Source: Hetaerina americana (lineage: Eukaryota; Arthropoda; Insecta; Odonata; Calopterygidae). Taken from it: a stretch of DNA of 64,000 nt. Made by a program: the position numbers and the translations under genes. Below, in pieces: positions 11,460 through 24,860 of the stretch (the first letter of the stretch is position 1; each line of letters opens with the position of its first letter). The stretch is taken from NCBI GenBank assembly GCA_022747635.1, contig JAKTNV010000005.1, forward strand, positions 41,162,738-41,226,737, read 5' to 3'. The notes beneath the pieces were generated by a model that was given only the letters and a program-made list of their open reading frames with translations, was not told where the DNA came from and searched no databases.

Positions 11460-11900
11460 TCGAGTTACACGGGCTTGGACTAGGGCTTGTGGGAGAGGCG
11501 GGTGGGAAGTCGGGTTGGGGATGGAGGGGGGGTGGCTGACGGGGAGAGATGAAAGGCTTAGCGGGAGGTCAGTTGGAAGCAGGGCGAGTCCAGATTAGGC
11601 AGGGCGGAAGGAGTTAGGTGAGGGGAAGGACGGTCGAGTGGGCGGGTGTGCGGGAGGGTATGAGTTGAGGTGGCGGAGGGAGAGGAGGTATATAGGTGGG
11701 ATAGGCTGATATCAAAAGGAAGGAAGACCTTTGGGCGGAAGGCGGAAGAGACCGGGGAGACGGAAGAAGGTAGGGAGAGAGAAAGAGAGGAGTGGAGGGG
11801 GGAACATGTGGGCACGTGAAGTAGTAGGGGGGATAAGGAAGGAGCGATAGGATGGGTAGAGAGCAGAGGAGGAAGGAGATGGAGGAAGCGTGGGATCAAG
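11460..11900 (+). other. Purine-rich (G/A) strand-asymmetric block
   Basis: The plus strand is strongly G- and A-rich over about 440 bp, with many ggagg and gggag words and few pyrimidine runs. The minus-strand frame at 11899-11558 (Ser/Pro/Leu-rich) is open because of this bias and is not called as a gene. The block ends sharply into mixed sequence near 11900. Confidence 0.7.
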
Positions 11901-14900
11901 GCGGGGATTGAGTTGAATAAGGAATGATCAAGCGAAGCCGGAATAGGCCTGTCGGGTAAGACGATACCAGCGCCACCTGGAGGGTGATGTCATTAAAGCG
12001 CTTTGCTCGCACGAAAACGCCGCACGAGACACATGGCGCGATCCCTTCAATGCAATGTTAACGCTTGCTAAAGCTTAGTGATATGAGTCAGGGGAGGGGG
12101 GGCGAGTTTATTATGGTGCACGGGTTAGCAGTCACCGAGATGTGCGGTGGAGGTATTCAAGCCTTATTCCATTTTTTTAGCGGGCGCTCACTTGGTGCTT
12201 ACAGTTCGAAAATTAATGTCCTTGTAAAATGATGGATCATGAATAAAGCTTATAGTAACTTTAATTTCAATCTGGGAAATATTTATACGCATATAATTAA
12301 GTTTATCCTTGTCAATTACCATTTGAATCGGTGTAGCGTAAAATACACTCGTGTGATTACTATGGAAGCCAACATTTCTCTGCTTATGTACTCATTGGCA
12401 TATAAAAAACTGTATTCATTGTCATTTCAATTCATGGTGTAAATGACCACAATTAAAAACTATTTCATAGATTAATCGAATCAGAAAACTGTCCTAACAC
12501 TCTTATCTGGGGAAGTTTAAATGGGATATAAAATTCAAAAAAACACTGTTATTAACCCGGAGATTGGTTTGATAGTGGTTAAGGTCACCTAGCACTAAAT
12601 GTGATATGATTTTCACTTCGATGAGAAGTAATTATACGCCAGCTCGTATTTATAATCTTTTCCCATATTTGCTTATTCCATATCCGGCATTTTTATGCAT
12701 CGGGAAAGCAATTCTATTAACCGTCCACGTACATTTGGAAAGAATCTTGCAATCATGAGGGTTGCCATATCTCATGGTTAAAATGTTGACCAGGTTTATC
12801 AACGTATTTAATTTATGATTTCTGTAATTGCAGTTAGGATTTCTATATGTACCAAAAGCTGGGCTCCCTTCGTACCGTAAATCTGAGGGGCAAAATTCGA
12901 GATCAAGGAGAAGAAAATCCTCAACTTAGTGTTCATGTGTATGAAGTTCTTCCCTTGAGATAGTTGAGGAATAGCTTACCCCAATAATTTAATTACCGTT
13001 GGTTCATCTGAAGTAATGTTTGCATGCATACGAGTGAGGAGCGGTTACGATATTAAGTACATTTGGGGAAAGTGTGAAGCTTTAGTTGGCTACCTAGCAG
13101 GGCTGGTTGCACCCGTACGGTGGCAGACCGCTTTGGTATTTTATGGTCAGCGTATTTCGAAACAATTTACTGTTATTTCTCCGATGAAATTGGCTATCTC
13201 CCTTTCATCTTAGGCTACTTGCCCGGTATGTTTAGGAGGAGGAAAATTATGTGTATATGAAAGAATAGAAATATCACTATTTTTATGTATTTGAAGGTTA
13301 GAACTAATGATTTTCTAAAGTCCTTTAAAGTGCTTTCTAGTTTTATACCACGGTAGACGGAATTTTCGTCAACCATATGCTGATGTTGCCTTTAGTTTTC
13401 TAATGTTCTTCTGTGCAAAATGTATTGACTCTTAGCCAAGAAAATTCAACACAGGGTTCACATGCCAATTTTATTGCATTGCTCAAAATGTCAAACCACA
13501 GTGATATTATCATTGTAATTAAAACTAATTAAATGCTTGATGCTATTTAAAAAAAATGTCGAGGAGACTAAGGAGAATTGAATACCTTAAGCAGTAAATT
13601 ATCATTGATAATTAATCGTTCGTACGCACTGAACACCCATGTAACGAAGCTCAATGCAAATTCAGCGGTCGAAGGGTTGGGGTTATAAATTGACGAAAAT
13701 GTGTAACAGCGGCGAGTTGTAACCATCGTCGGTCTTTTATTACACCAGGAAAATAGCCGAGTGCTCATGTTACGTATCGGCAAGGGATCGTCAAGGGGAA
13801 ACCTTTAGATCGAATTTCGTCACTCTGAAAATTTTAATCTTGCTTGTGACATCCTGTTGTCTCTGCCTAAGCGAAGAGGTTCCTTATATTTTTCGCATAA
13901 AAATGTGTGGGAAATGCATGTGAAAATATTTATGCAACAAGTGAAAGTAGCCATGAGAGTAGCGCATTTTTATGTCATTAACGCCAATTATGTATTGTTT
14001 GTTTCTGTATGAGTGGTGTTATTATTTAGAGTATGCAGATTAGAAAAGTGGCTTGGGATCTTATTCGTAATAAATGTTGTGTGGCCTAAAAATAACACGT
14101 GCCATTGACTTTTCCTAGGTACAAAAGTGCTCTCTATGAGGCTTGTAGTAAGATATATAATTAAAAAAATCAAATATAAACTTAGGTGTGGATCTCGGTA
14201 CGAGAAGAGCAATTCACGAACACAAAATTAGTCCCTTTCTAAATTTTAATCCTGAATTATGCTTTAGAATGTCTACTTATGCAAATCTAACGTTCATGTG
14301 TACTTAGTCCGTTTTTGTCATTGGTAAAGCGAGAAGCTTGACGCTGAGCAAAAGAATTATTTTTCACGAATAGAATTTTAAGCAATGTTACCATAAAAGT
14401 CAGTCGAAAACGACCTTTCAAATCAGTTTCTTCAATTCGACTTGCATTACGAAGTTCCTGCATGCTTCCGTAGCTGATTTTCGTACTTCATTTAATCAGC
14501 CATACGTTAGCTAGTGAAGCAGCGTTGAATTAATTATCGCAATCTATTTAAAGTTTTAGTTCATAGAAAACATTTTTAACGTTTTGTTGTTCAAAATATT
14601 GCGAAAGCGTTTTCCAATATTTAAGATGATTATTTTGGTTAGTCACTGGGTAATTATATTCGTTAGATTCTGTGTTTTATTTCTCATTAGCAGAGATAAA
14701 TGTTGGCCGATAACCGTAGGCATTTTCCTTTCTTGATACACTCATCGATTTTTCATGATCATATCAAGTACCGGTGGTAAATGGCAAGGCTGTCTAATTA
14801 TCTGAAAACCTTTCATAATTAACTTAATTATACCCTTCGTTTGTCCCAGTGGGCAGAACACTTTTTCTTTCTTGAGTATTAACATTAATTGTCCTTATGT

Positions 14901-16829
14901 TGAGAGGTGCCTAACAGTTTTCATTCCTCATAAATTTTGTTAAGTCACGTATTGGTCTGATGATCTGCCAGTATTGATACACGTTACTGTACTACTTTAA
15001 TCCAACCGAAGGCATTGGTAATAAGTATTAATTATTAATAATTTCCAATTTTTCGATTTAAAAATTACTTTTCGTCCTTTAATTTGTCGCATAGTTCTGG
15101 CAGTTTTCTTTCTTGAAACTCTTGAAAGATAGCTAAACGTATTTAAAGCGATCAATATTAAAACGATGATTTGACTACTCATTGCATCTGCTGAACTGTG
15201 CTGTAATTAGGCTATTTCACTCCCATGAAATCACTGAAATCTTAATTGTTTCAAGGGTCTTACTCTTTAACTCATTCCCTGAAAATACCATATAGGGCAC
15301 GTGCCCATTTAGTTCGATAATTTACATTCCCGGCGTTTCTAGTTCTTACATATTGTTTGATACAATTTTGTTTTACTTAGATTATATAAATGCCGTGATC
15401 TTATTAAGTGTAAAATGTGAAATGAAAACTTTTCCAAAGGGGAAAACTCCTTGAACCATTGACTGGATGTAATAAAATGTCTATCATATAGTGCTTATGA
15501 GTATAGTAGATATTTAAACCGCGAGGTTCAACAATTTCTTCGGTAAATTTTAAGTTTGGTTTAGTCGCTTGAAACCTTTTTCTCCTGATGCATACAGTCG
15601 TATTAAGCAACATGGAATATAAACTTAGGCACAGTACAGAGAAATACTGTTTGCTGTTCATTTTAGCTTGCTGAATATTTTTCAAGGTATATGTTCTCTT
15701 CGCATTTTGTCAATTTATCGATGAAAAGGTTTTTTTATCATCTACTAGGTTTATGAAAGCGTAATTGCCAGGTTGATATGTCAATTATTGACCAGTGCGT
15801 ATGCGTCTGTTTCTAGTGAAAATGTTACTTTTCATATAATTAAATATGCGAGTATTCTTCACGTAGCATTCATTATAAGATAAATTTGGCAATTAATATA
15901 ATAGGTAAAGAAACTTCTTACATCGTGCTGACCTTGCTAAAATCTGTTGAGGCAGTAATTGATCACATTAGTGAGGGTTCGGCATGAAGCCTTCGATTAT
16001 CCTGCTTTTGTACCTGTATCTTTTGGAAAACTCAGAAGGTTTTTAAAAGAAATGGTCGAATATTACCGTTCCTAAGATTTGGTCAAATTAGTAATAATTG
16101 GATGTAATACTTTGAGACCCCTGTAATTATTTGAAAATTGATTATCCGCCTGCTGTTCTTGATTTGAAAATGCTGAGTGGATGTTTGACCAACGAAGACC
16201 GTTATGTCGTTTTATAGGCGGACAAATTTCGATGCCATACGACGACGCATGATTGATTCGTAAGTCTAACACTTTTTTTCAAATGCGGAGTTAATATATT
16301 TTTAGGCATGCGTGGTCCATCTTAATCCGTTAATTAGGCTTCATTATAAGGCTTCCTGAGTCTTCCTCCGATACGGATTAATGAGTTTAATAACTTTTTG
16401 AGCAGCCATTTTTCCTCGTCTCGTCGGAAATCGGGTAACGGTTTGTAGGCACTTAAAATTTAATCATTTATGTATCATATATATTTCATGAAGATTTTGT
16501 GTTCCCTACGAGAGAATTGTTATAATAGGCTCTTAATTGGATATATCTCATGGCGAAGAGTGTTAAGATTAACAGCGTTTTCAGTGAACTTGAGATGAAT
16601 TCAGAAGCTTGGAAAATTATTTAGTACTGTTCACGTTATCTCACTCGTAGTTATCTGCTAACTTCACGCAGTCAAACTGCTGTTACCCGGTGAGAAATGT
16701 TAATTTACGATTTAATTACAGGCGAATGTTTGAAATGTCAGCCCTCATGCTGTCGCCTGTTCCGCAGCTTATATTGTCGTTGCCCGGAAGTGTTCCTTCG
16801 ATTGCAATTGCGGATTACGGAACCTCGAC
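11901..16829. other. AT-rich desert
   Basis: Nearly 5 kb with no recognised gene or repeat. The short open frames (60-93 codons) have no domains or flanking splice signals that hold together. Confidence 0.5.
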
Positions 16830-17095
16830 ACGTACGCAGTGGGGTGGGTAGGAATTTCGGACGGCCCTCATTCATCCGCGAAAAGCGTTCAGCGGAATGA
16901 AGCGATGGGCGAAAGGGCTCGAAAATGGAGTCTGGTGGGGGAGCAGACGGTGGGTGGGGTCGTGCAGCGGGGGGTCAGAGGCGCCGGACGCGCTTGGACG
17001 GGAGTTTGGATCCTTCACCGCCGGTCGCTTTGTCACCTCGGCTCTCTGGTAGGAACCTCATCCCACCCCATTCCTTCTCCCAGCTAGAGTGCCGA
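16830..17095. other. GC- and purine-rich block
   Basis: This is a short G-rich, CpG-containing island with overlapping open frames in two registers. Its composition resembles the larger purine-rich blocks. No conserved protein is visible. Confidence 0.4.
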
Positions 17096-20000
17096 TCACG
17101 CTGCTAACGAGGTGTTTATTGGGAAATTAGTTTTTTTCTCGCATTAGAATTTAAGCGTTGCTGGAATATTCCGCGCATTCTATCCAGCCTATAATTGGTT
17201 GGTTCTCATATAATTAGCGAATGAGTTTCTTTAGCTTAATCCGCGAAAACGGGTAGACACCCGTCTACATATCAAGTTCGGCATTGTGTGTTAAGCTGAA
17301 GAGCTCGCTCGCCTTGAGATCCAATTAAAATTTTTTTCATTGGCTTTAGAGGAGTATAAATCTTATTGACAGAAATATTTTGACTTTATGCGGCTTATAT
17401 TGGGAATTAATGAAGTCCACGAATGAGAGTACGATATGTGAGATTAATATGATTTTTGCGTGCTAACCGTCAGTTTATTTTAACTTTTCAGAAAATGTAT
17501 GCAGCGATTTTTCACGTTGCCTTCAAGTTTTCCATACTTGAAAGAATTGATGTATTTTTTTTTTAGGAAATAAATCTGCTTATATTTCATGATATCTTAA
17601 CATCATATTTAAAATCAAGAAACATCATCCCTCTAAGAATTGGCAAAACCCAAAGCCAATATTTGGATAATATCGTGGAGTCTGTTAAATACGATCGATT
17701 TCCTGACGTTAAAATGTTCATCATTTCATTAAAATGTAGCGTAGAGATGTTTTGAGGCCAGGAGATTCATGTTAATGCCAAGTAATTAACTTAAATTTCA
17801 AAATATTCAACAACTACTTTTTAGTACTTTTACCAATATACCCAAAAAGAAACCTATTATTCATGTTTTCTATGGCAAAGCAGTGTTCACCAATCATACG
17901 ATATCATTTACTGTGTAGTTTTCCTATGATTTTGTAATTGCGTTATTTCCCGGCGGCTGCCGTTTATGGTTGAAAAGGTACGACAGACATTTTTGTCCAT
18001 TGGAAATTTCTCGTTCGGTTTCACGCCAAATGGTGCCATTTAATGGAATTGCCTTTTGTGCAGTGCTGCGAACCGACTGGTACCTACTGCACGACCACTT
18101 CCATTCGCTTGATCAGAATTCACTTAAGCCGGAAATCACGGACAATTTTGTGCGAACCCCTTGCCCATGTTTCGTCTATCAAAGTGGACACTTAAGTGCC
18201 AATTCAGAGAGAGAGAACGGATTGAACGACGTCACGGCCTAACAGGTCACTAATTAAAACGAGCACAGAAAGAAGCGGAATTGCATTGGAGGTTATTCAT
18301 CGTTGACCTATCTGAACCATTGCTACGGCTAGCCCTCGTATTTTATTGTTCATTTGATGCCGTGGCGCGTGCAGTCTCGAGGGTTAATACGAATCTCTCC
18401 TGCGTGAACGTGGGTATATTATCATATATTTCTATTTCTCCATAGAGAGCGCGATGACCTGGAATTTTCACTTGATTGATGCTTTTTTATATATTTCAAA
18501 GACTTAAGAATTACTGCCAAATGATAGTCGAATCTGTAATTCTAACCAATTCCTTAGGAAATTCATTTCCTAGGTTTCTGTTCTCTATTAACTCCTATGT
18601 AGACACTTTTCCGAGTTTCTATCCATCTAATTCACTCTTTTCCCCCGACGTACACGGTACACGCAACCTTTCCTCTTTCCGCCTTCCCAACCCTCCTGTC
18701 TTTCGAGCGTGATGGGTCATTAGCATCATGGATCTCCGGAAATGAAGACCAGGGATTCCCTAGTTCGCTCAGGACAGGAAGCGGCTTGCGATCAAACGCA
18801 AAGTCTAATTAGAACTCCCTCGGAAATGGTTTTGTCGAAATGGGATTTGGCGGGAAAGGTTAGGAGGGAAGAGATCGTGATCCTTGATTGGCAAAAGGAT
18901 TGGGAAAAAAGGGTCTGCGAGGCTAGATGATGGAATTTAGGGGTAGCTAGAGGAGGCGAGAGAAGAGATGGAGGAAGTAGGGGAGAGAGAGGATTAATAA
19001 TAGAAGGAGAATCGGTATCATTATGATTAAAAAATTAATTTTTCTCTTTCCATATCCAACCGATATGTGCTATACATTCTCTACACTCCATCAAACTTAC
19101 ATGTCTTATGTTAGCAAATTGGTACATTCGATATTTTTACTTATATTATGTCCTATTTTAATACTCTACATGTAGCAATAATCCTCTGTTGAAATCCGAG
19201 AAAGATATTTGCCATGTCCACTTCATGTCATTCAATAGGTATATGTAAGCTGTTTTTTCAGAATTCTGACGAATGCAATCCAGGTATTCAGTCGACGTGA
19301 GACATTTTGCTAGGGCTAAAGATTCCCTATTGTATTTCAGAAGCAAACATTTTTGTAGCTTGTCTGTTTCGACTTCCTGAGTATGTGTCTGGTAATCCTG
19401 TAATTCTGTCTCAAATGGATTTCGAGCCTGGACTAGAATTACAGGGTCAGCCCCCTACGGTACGAATTGGAAAAATAAATCCTAATTTTCTTACTTAGTT
19501 ATTTTAGTACCCTGCAAGCCACCGCTTGGGTGTGTGGCAGGGGATACACATCAGACCAATTTGGACCCGAATATTACCATACCGCTGTCGGAAAATGTTT
19601 AATATCTGATACCTTATAGTTCTTGGAAAAATGACGTGATTCTTTTGATTACTCCCCGGAAATTGTACAACCTTTTCCCATTAGTTAAGTAATATAGTAT
19701 CTACATTGATTCAGGGAGATATTATGGCGCGTCTATGATTATCCTTATTTTATTGCCGAATTTGTTGTGCGGTAAGCGAGTTAACCGTCTACCATTGAAT
19801 CAAAAAATATTCTGCTCATGGGGATATTTGTAAATTTTTCTCCTTTTCGGGATTTTGAACTTTCTCCTTTCCTATCCGTCTAAAATAGTAAATATAATTA
19901 TATATATTTAAAAATTAAATGGTGTGTTATATATGATTATAGGGAAGGAGCCAACGTGGTCGAGGGTTCAGCTGATTGTGCAAGGATCTCATCTTCACAT

Positions 20001-21319
20001 CAGGGCGATGATATTGGAGACCTTAGTATAGGAGTTTATTGCGTACTATAGGCTGGAACACTATACACAAAAACGAGTAAATTAACCCTAAAAAAGAGAT
20101 CACTTCGTTCTTACCAAAGACGTCAACTTACAGGTTTCTGGTAGGAATTTATTTTAATGCTTTGGGCAGTAGAATCGTTTGCTTCCGGCAATTTAAATTT
20201 TTTTAGGATTAATAAAAAGAATGCCCAGAAAATGAAAGTATTCAGTAAAATAAGAAGTTGATAATGCTAAAAAATGTAATCATTGCATAATAATCTGTCT
20301 TGAGTAAATCATATTACAAGTACGAAATAATATTTTGGGTAAAGAGTTATTCTATGGAGAACCCATCTACGTGTACGTTGTTATTATAGAAAATTTAACT
20401 TAATTTCGGCTGCCGTACTTGTGAACTTTAATTGGCTCAGGACTTAGTAATAATCTTTTTGGATCTCATAGTTGGTAATTATGAAAATTTTAGGTCAAAA
20501 ATACCTGTATGATGGTTTATCCCTTTTACGTATTATTTCGACATGGGAATAAAATGGAAGATTCCTGCCATCAGTTAACTTATAGGCTTAACCTTTAATT
20601 AGTTCTTGGAACTGCCTTTCAAAATTCCTTCTCTTTATTAAACCACTCGTAAGTTAAATCTTGCAGAGTTAATCCAAAGTGCTGAATGCATCCCTTGGGG
20701 TGAGAGGCATTTTTACTGTGGAAGAATACGAAGGCGAATATAGATTTTGAATGGAATTGCGCAGTGATATTTCTAACTTTGGCATTGCCTCGCAAACAAT
20801 CCATTACTATTAAAATTCGTTAACGGGAATAATGATGCAATCACAATAATAATTAAAGGCGTGATTAATTATTTGGTGGGTTGCAAAATGCTTTAATGGA
20901 TAATTTTCGCCAAGATTTTGCGAATTACAAAAATTTTGCGACAAATCGAACACTTTATTTGTTACAAGCATTTCATCATCATAAGGATATATCAGTTTTT
21001 GAATAGTAAAGTATAGAAATAGAATTAGAAAAAGCTTGTTTTGTTGTTTACAGCCTCGGGCAAGAATATAAGCGGATTTATAGTTGTCTAATTTAACTTA
21101 AGTTAAAGGTATCAAGTGTTCGATCTTCCCATTTTTATTTGTTTCATCAGTGGAGTTAATTAATTTCAGGTGAGTTACAAAATTGTTGTGTACCAGCCAA
21201 CTACTGGAACACTTTTCAATTATCAGACAACTGCACTCACTTATTTGCTGGGATCTTATTACGGAGCAGGAACCCTGCAGGTTTAGAGTGATTGTCACTG
21301 TTGTAGTTAAACGCTGGAG
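17096..21319. other. AT-rich desert with one repeat-like motif
   Basis: No gene is called. A plus-strand frame at 17970-18242 (90 codons, cysteine-containing, unbiased composition) is unrecognised. A probable arthropod dispersed-repeat motif lies at 19510-19545. A fused acceptor-donor of weak quality (ttaatttcag|gtgagt) lies at 21160-21175. Confidence 0.45.
19510..19545 (+). repeat. Short dispersed-repeat motif, possible retroelement end
   Basis: The segment has the form accctgcaagccacc...ggtgtgtggcagggg, an imperfect hairpin. I associate this motif with ends of dispersed retroelements in several arthropod genomes. Only one copy was noticed in the window, so the call rests on memory of the motif and is tentative. 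Confidence 0.3.
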
Positions 21320-21980
21320 ATGAGATTGATTAAAGACGGCGAAGAGTGAATCGGGAAAGGGGAAAAAATTTGCAATGGAGAAATCGTTGGGAAAAACTTT
21401 GTTTCGATGTGTAAAGGTGCAATTTTGCTTTTGGCCTTCCCCCTTAATTTATCCCCCTCGTCCCCTCTCTCTGTATGTACTCCACAGAGCACTCGTATTC
21501 ATCAGGTCCCCCATGAGCGATCAGGAGAACGAAACAGGTTTCTTCTTTTTTGGGAGGGAGAGGAAGGATTCTTTGTGGCGGAGGGGGGAGGGGAGACGTT
21601 GAGAGGAGATGGCCGGGCGGAGTTAGAGGGAAAGGGAGGTGTGGAGAATGGGCGTTGAAAAAGCGCGGCAATAGTGGGACATAAAAGCCACGAGGCGCGG
21701 TGGGAAGAGGGAGAGGGGCGGAATAGTGAGATGGAGGGAGTTTCAGAGAGAGAGAGAAGCACCATTTCGACGGTTATACGGTTTTCAAAAACACACTCCG
21801 GCGCCTCGTAAAAAAAGTGGAAGGAGTCCATTTTCCCCGGGTCGCGGAGGTTGGGCATGCGGGAGGGAGGGCGGGTCCCCACGGCGTGCGTGCGGAATGA
21901 GTGTAGCTGAGGGAGGAGATGCGAGAGTGAACGAAAGGGGGAGGGGTCGTGTTCGGCCCATGGCGGGGAGAGGCATCTTA
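21320..21980 (+). other. Purine-rich (G/A) strand-asymmetric block
   Basis: The plus strand is G/A-rich, with gggaggggagacg-like words, and several frames are open on both strands, the longest reaching into 22343. The frames are compositional. The block turns pyrimidine-rich around 22040-22130, and a large C/T block follows from 23000. Confidence 0.65.
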
Positions 21981-22999
21981 ATTACACGGAATGTTTCCCA
22001 GGGTAAACTGCTCTCCTTGGTGAAAGTGGTCCTGTCTCGCCGTCTACGTAGCTCCTTCGCAACATATTTCCATTCTCTCTTTTTTTTACTCTCTCTCCCC
22101 CTACTCCGTCCCTGTCTCTCTCGCTCCGCGTCCCTTAATACTCACATAAAAGCGACGGGGTGCGTATGTGTGCGTCCTCGCTTTTTGGCGCCGTGGATTT
22201 GGCCTTTATGGTTTCGTTATAAATTTTCCATGGAAAATCTTCTCAGCGTCAGTCGGCAGGAAATGTTCCACATTAAGTCCGGAAAACTGTCGGTGAACTT
22301 GAAAATGCCTGTTGGAAGAATTTTGAGGCCCAGTTCCACATAATTTTGATGTTTACAACTTTTTTCGGGAATATCGTGTACCTTGTTTCGCTCTTTCATT
22401 CCTCCTGAATTTTATCCATCTCTTTCGGATATGAAAGTGTTACCTTATTATTATATTTTTTTTCTTTTACCTTTGAAGCGGTGTTTTTCATTCGAAAATT
22501 TTAAAATTTAGGTTAACTTAGATTTATTTTGGAAACTACTCGCGATACCCAATTCATTATTTTATGATACTGTATCAGGAGCAGGAATGCGACGAAACTC
22601 AAATTGAAGGTTATAAAGTATGCTGGATTTCAGTTGTATGTGAAACTATTGTGATGAATTTGAAAGAAAATATGACCTCGCTACAAAAAGGGAGGGAGAA
22701 GGTATCTATGCAAAATATGTATGTTTTGAAGCCTTAAAAGTTTTGACCAATAAGAGCAAAAGATAGTTTTAATGTATTCGACATAAAGTTCGGTAACCTT
22801 CTTTCAGGTTCAGATTTTTCAGACCGAGGATTCTACTTAGTATAAACTAACGTTGATATGGGAAGAATAATATTCCTCCCAGATCGATTGGAAAAATATT
22901 TCTCATTTGCTTTTATTGCATTTTTGCTACCTCCATTGAGTCTACCGTCCAAGAATATTCTCACGCTATCGTAACTCCCACCCTACTACGGCCCCCTAC
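21981..22999. other. Transition region without a gene
   Basis: CpG-containing sequence at 21981-22240 is followed by AT-rich sequence. The 205-codon plus-strand frame ending at 22343 begins inside the purine block and has no recognisable domain. Confidence 0.45.
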
Positions 23000-24860
23000 A
23001 TCCTCTTTTCCTTTGCTTCCATCCTTCTACTTTCGTCCCTTTAATCTCGCATCTTTTGTTCCGACCGACTAGTATTTACCTTTCTGCTTCTCGTTGGAAG
23101 CTTATTTTCTTTCCTCAGTCCTCCTCCGGCCATGATATTTTTGGAACATTTTAGGCACTCTGGCAGACTTTTCCTCCATGCCCCCCCGAATCACTCACTA
23201 CTCGCCCGTCCGCCCTCCCCCCCTCGCAGCTTCCGCCCTCCTCCTTCGTCCCATCAACCCCCCACCCCACTTACCCCTACCCTTCTCTCTTCCAATATTG
23301 TCATCCCCTCGCCCCCTACCTCCCTTCAATCCCCCTTCGATCATCATCTGTACTCATTTCCTGGCTCCCGGCCCATCTTTCCCATTCTTTTTCAATTTTT
23401 ACCCCTTCGCTGTTATCACTGCTCAAATATCCTCTCCCCCCTCACCTACCCAAGAAAGAAGAAGAAAATAATAATCCCACCTTGCTTCTTTCCGCCGTAG
23501 ATATTCTCTGGCCACTGTTTCAGATTCTCTCCCTAGCCATGCAGCCTCTCTCCTCCGGAGAACATTTCTCTGATTTCTTATTCATCCCGCTCTTTCGCTC
23601 CTTTTTTTTCTCTCTCTCTCTATCCCCTCAACCACAACCCACACCATTTCTCCATCTTTTCCATGAGATTTCCTGCTTGCTTTTCTGGCTGAGTGTTACC
23701 GCTTTTTCCCTTCACCCTTGTCCCATTTTTTCGTCAGATCAGTCCTCGCACTCCGCCGGCCCACCTCGAGAAAAATCTCATCCCCCCATTCTTCGGAATC
23801 CTGCCACTTCTTCCGGCTTTTTCGCCCATCTTCCACCGAGTTCGCATCTCCTTTCCCCTTAAGGTTCCCCCCCCCCTTCTACTTCCATTTTCACGTCGTC
23901 TCCCTTCATTCCCCACCCTTCTTCTCATGCTCCCGTCATTTCGTCATAATCCTCCTCCCCTGCCCACTCCCATTACCCCCTTCTCTTTCTTCCCTCTCCG
24001 TCTACTGAATATCCCATTCCATCCATCTTCCCTCGGCGCCCACCCCCATCAACCCCCTTCCTTTTCAAACTTCCAACCAATTGGAGACCAATCTCACCAA
24101 AGCAAACAGACGCTTCTGCCGGACTACCGCTCCCTCTTTCCCTCTCCCGCATCCTCCCTTTGGCAACTATTGCCCCCTTCTCTCCGCTCAACTTCTCCTT
24201 CCACCCACTGACGCCCTTCTCTCCTCTCGAAACCTCTTTGCCATTCCTCTTCCTCACACACAAATGCGCTTGCTGCAGCGGCGCTGACCGTGTCCTAGCT
24301 CTCTATTCTCCCCCTTCTTACCTAACCATTACCTTCTCTCCCACATCTCCCCTCCTCCCCGCCGCTCAATACTCTCCAGAAATATCGAACCCTTTTTATC
24401 TTCCACCCTAGGATATCCTTCAGACGGGGGTCTGGTCTCCTTTTTCCAATTTTTCTCTCGGGAGTACGTTTCGTTTATTCCTGTTTTTTTTCCTTCTTTT
24501 AAAAAAAGGGAAGATTCTCATGTCGCTTGTGGGGATGGGTTCTCCCCTTATGGGTGTCACAAAAAAGCGGTGGGGGTGGAGGTCCAGGGTAGTTCTCCCT
24601 CTCTAACTTCCCGTTCTTCAACCCCCCCCCCCGCGCTCCCCATCCCGAACCTTGTCCAAACCTTCCCCGGAGGCAGTCCGATGTTACGTGCGCCCCATCC
24701 TCCCACTTTTATTTTCCAAAACCCCTGCCCTCCACTACTTCGCTATCCGTCCCTATATCTCCGGCTTCCTTACATCTTCTGCCCCGCTCTCGCCCCTTTC
24801 CCCCAGAATTCCTATCTTCTCTCAAGATCCCGCAGAATGGGGAGGAGACACTATCGAATC
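23000..24860 (+). other. Large pyrimidine-rich (C/T) block
   Basis: For about 1.85 kb the plus strand is dominated by C and T, with runs such as ccccccc near 23186, 23868 and 24622. Pro/Ser/Leu/Phe-rich frames of up to 172 codons are open through it in several registers at once, as expected from composition and not from a gene. It is the longest strand-biased tract in the window and may adopt triplex or other non-B structure. Confidence 0.8.

Noticed and set aside
23132..24411. Many long Pro/Ser/Leu-rich open frames on the plus strand
   Set aside because: They are open in several registers at once inside a C/T-rich block, which is expected when stop codons are rare by composition. No domain or splice logic is present.
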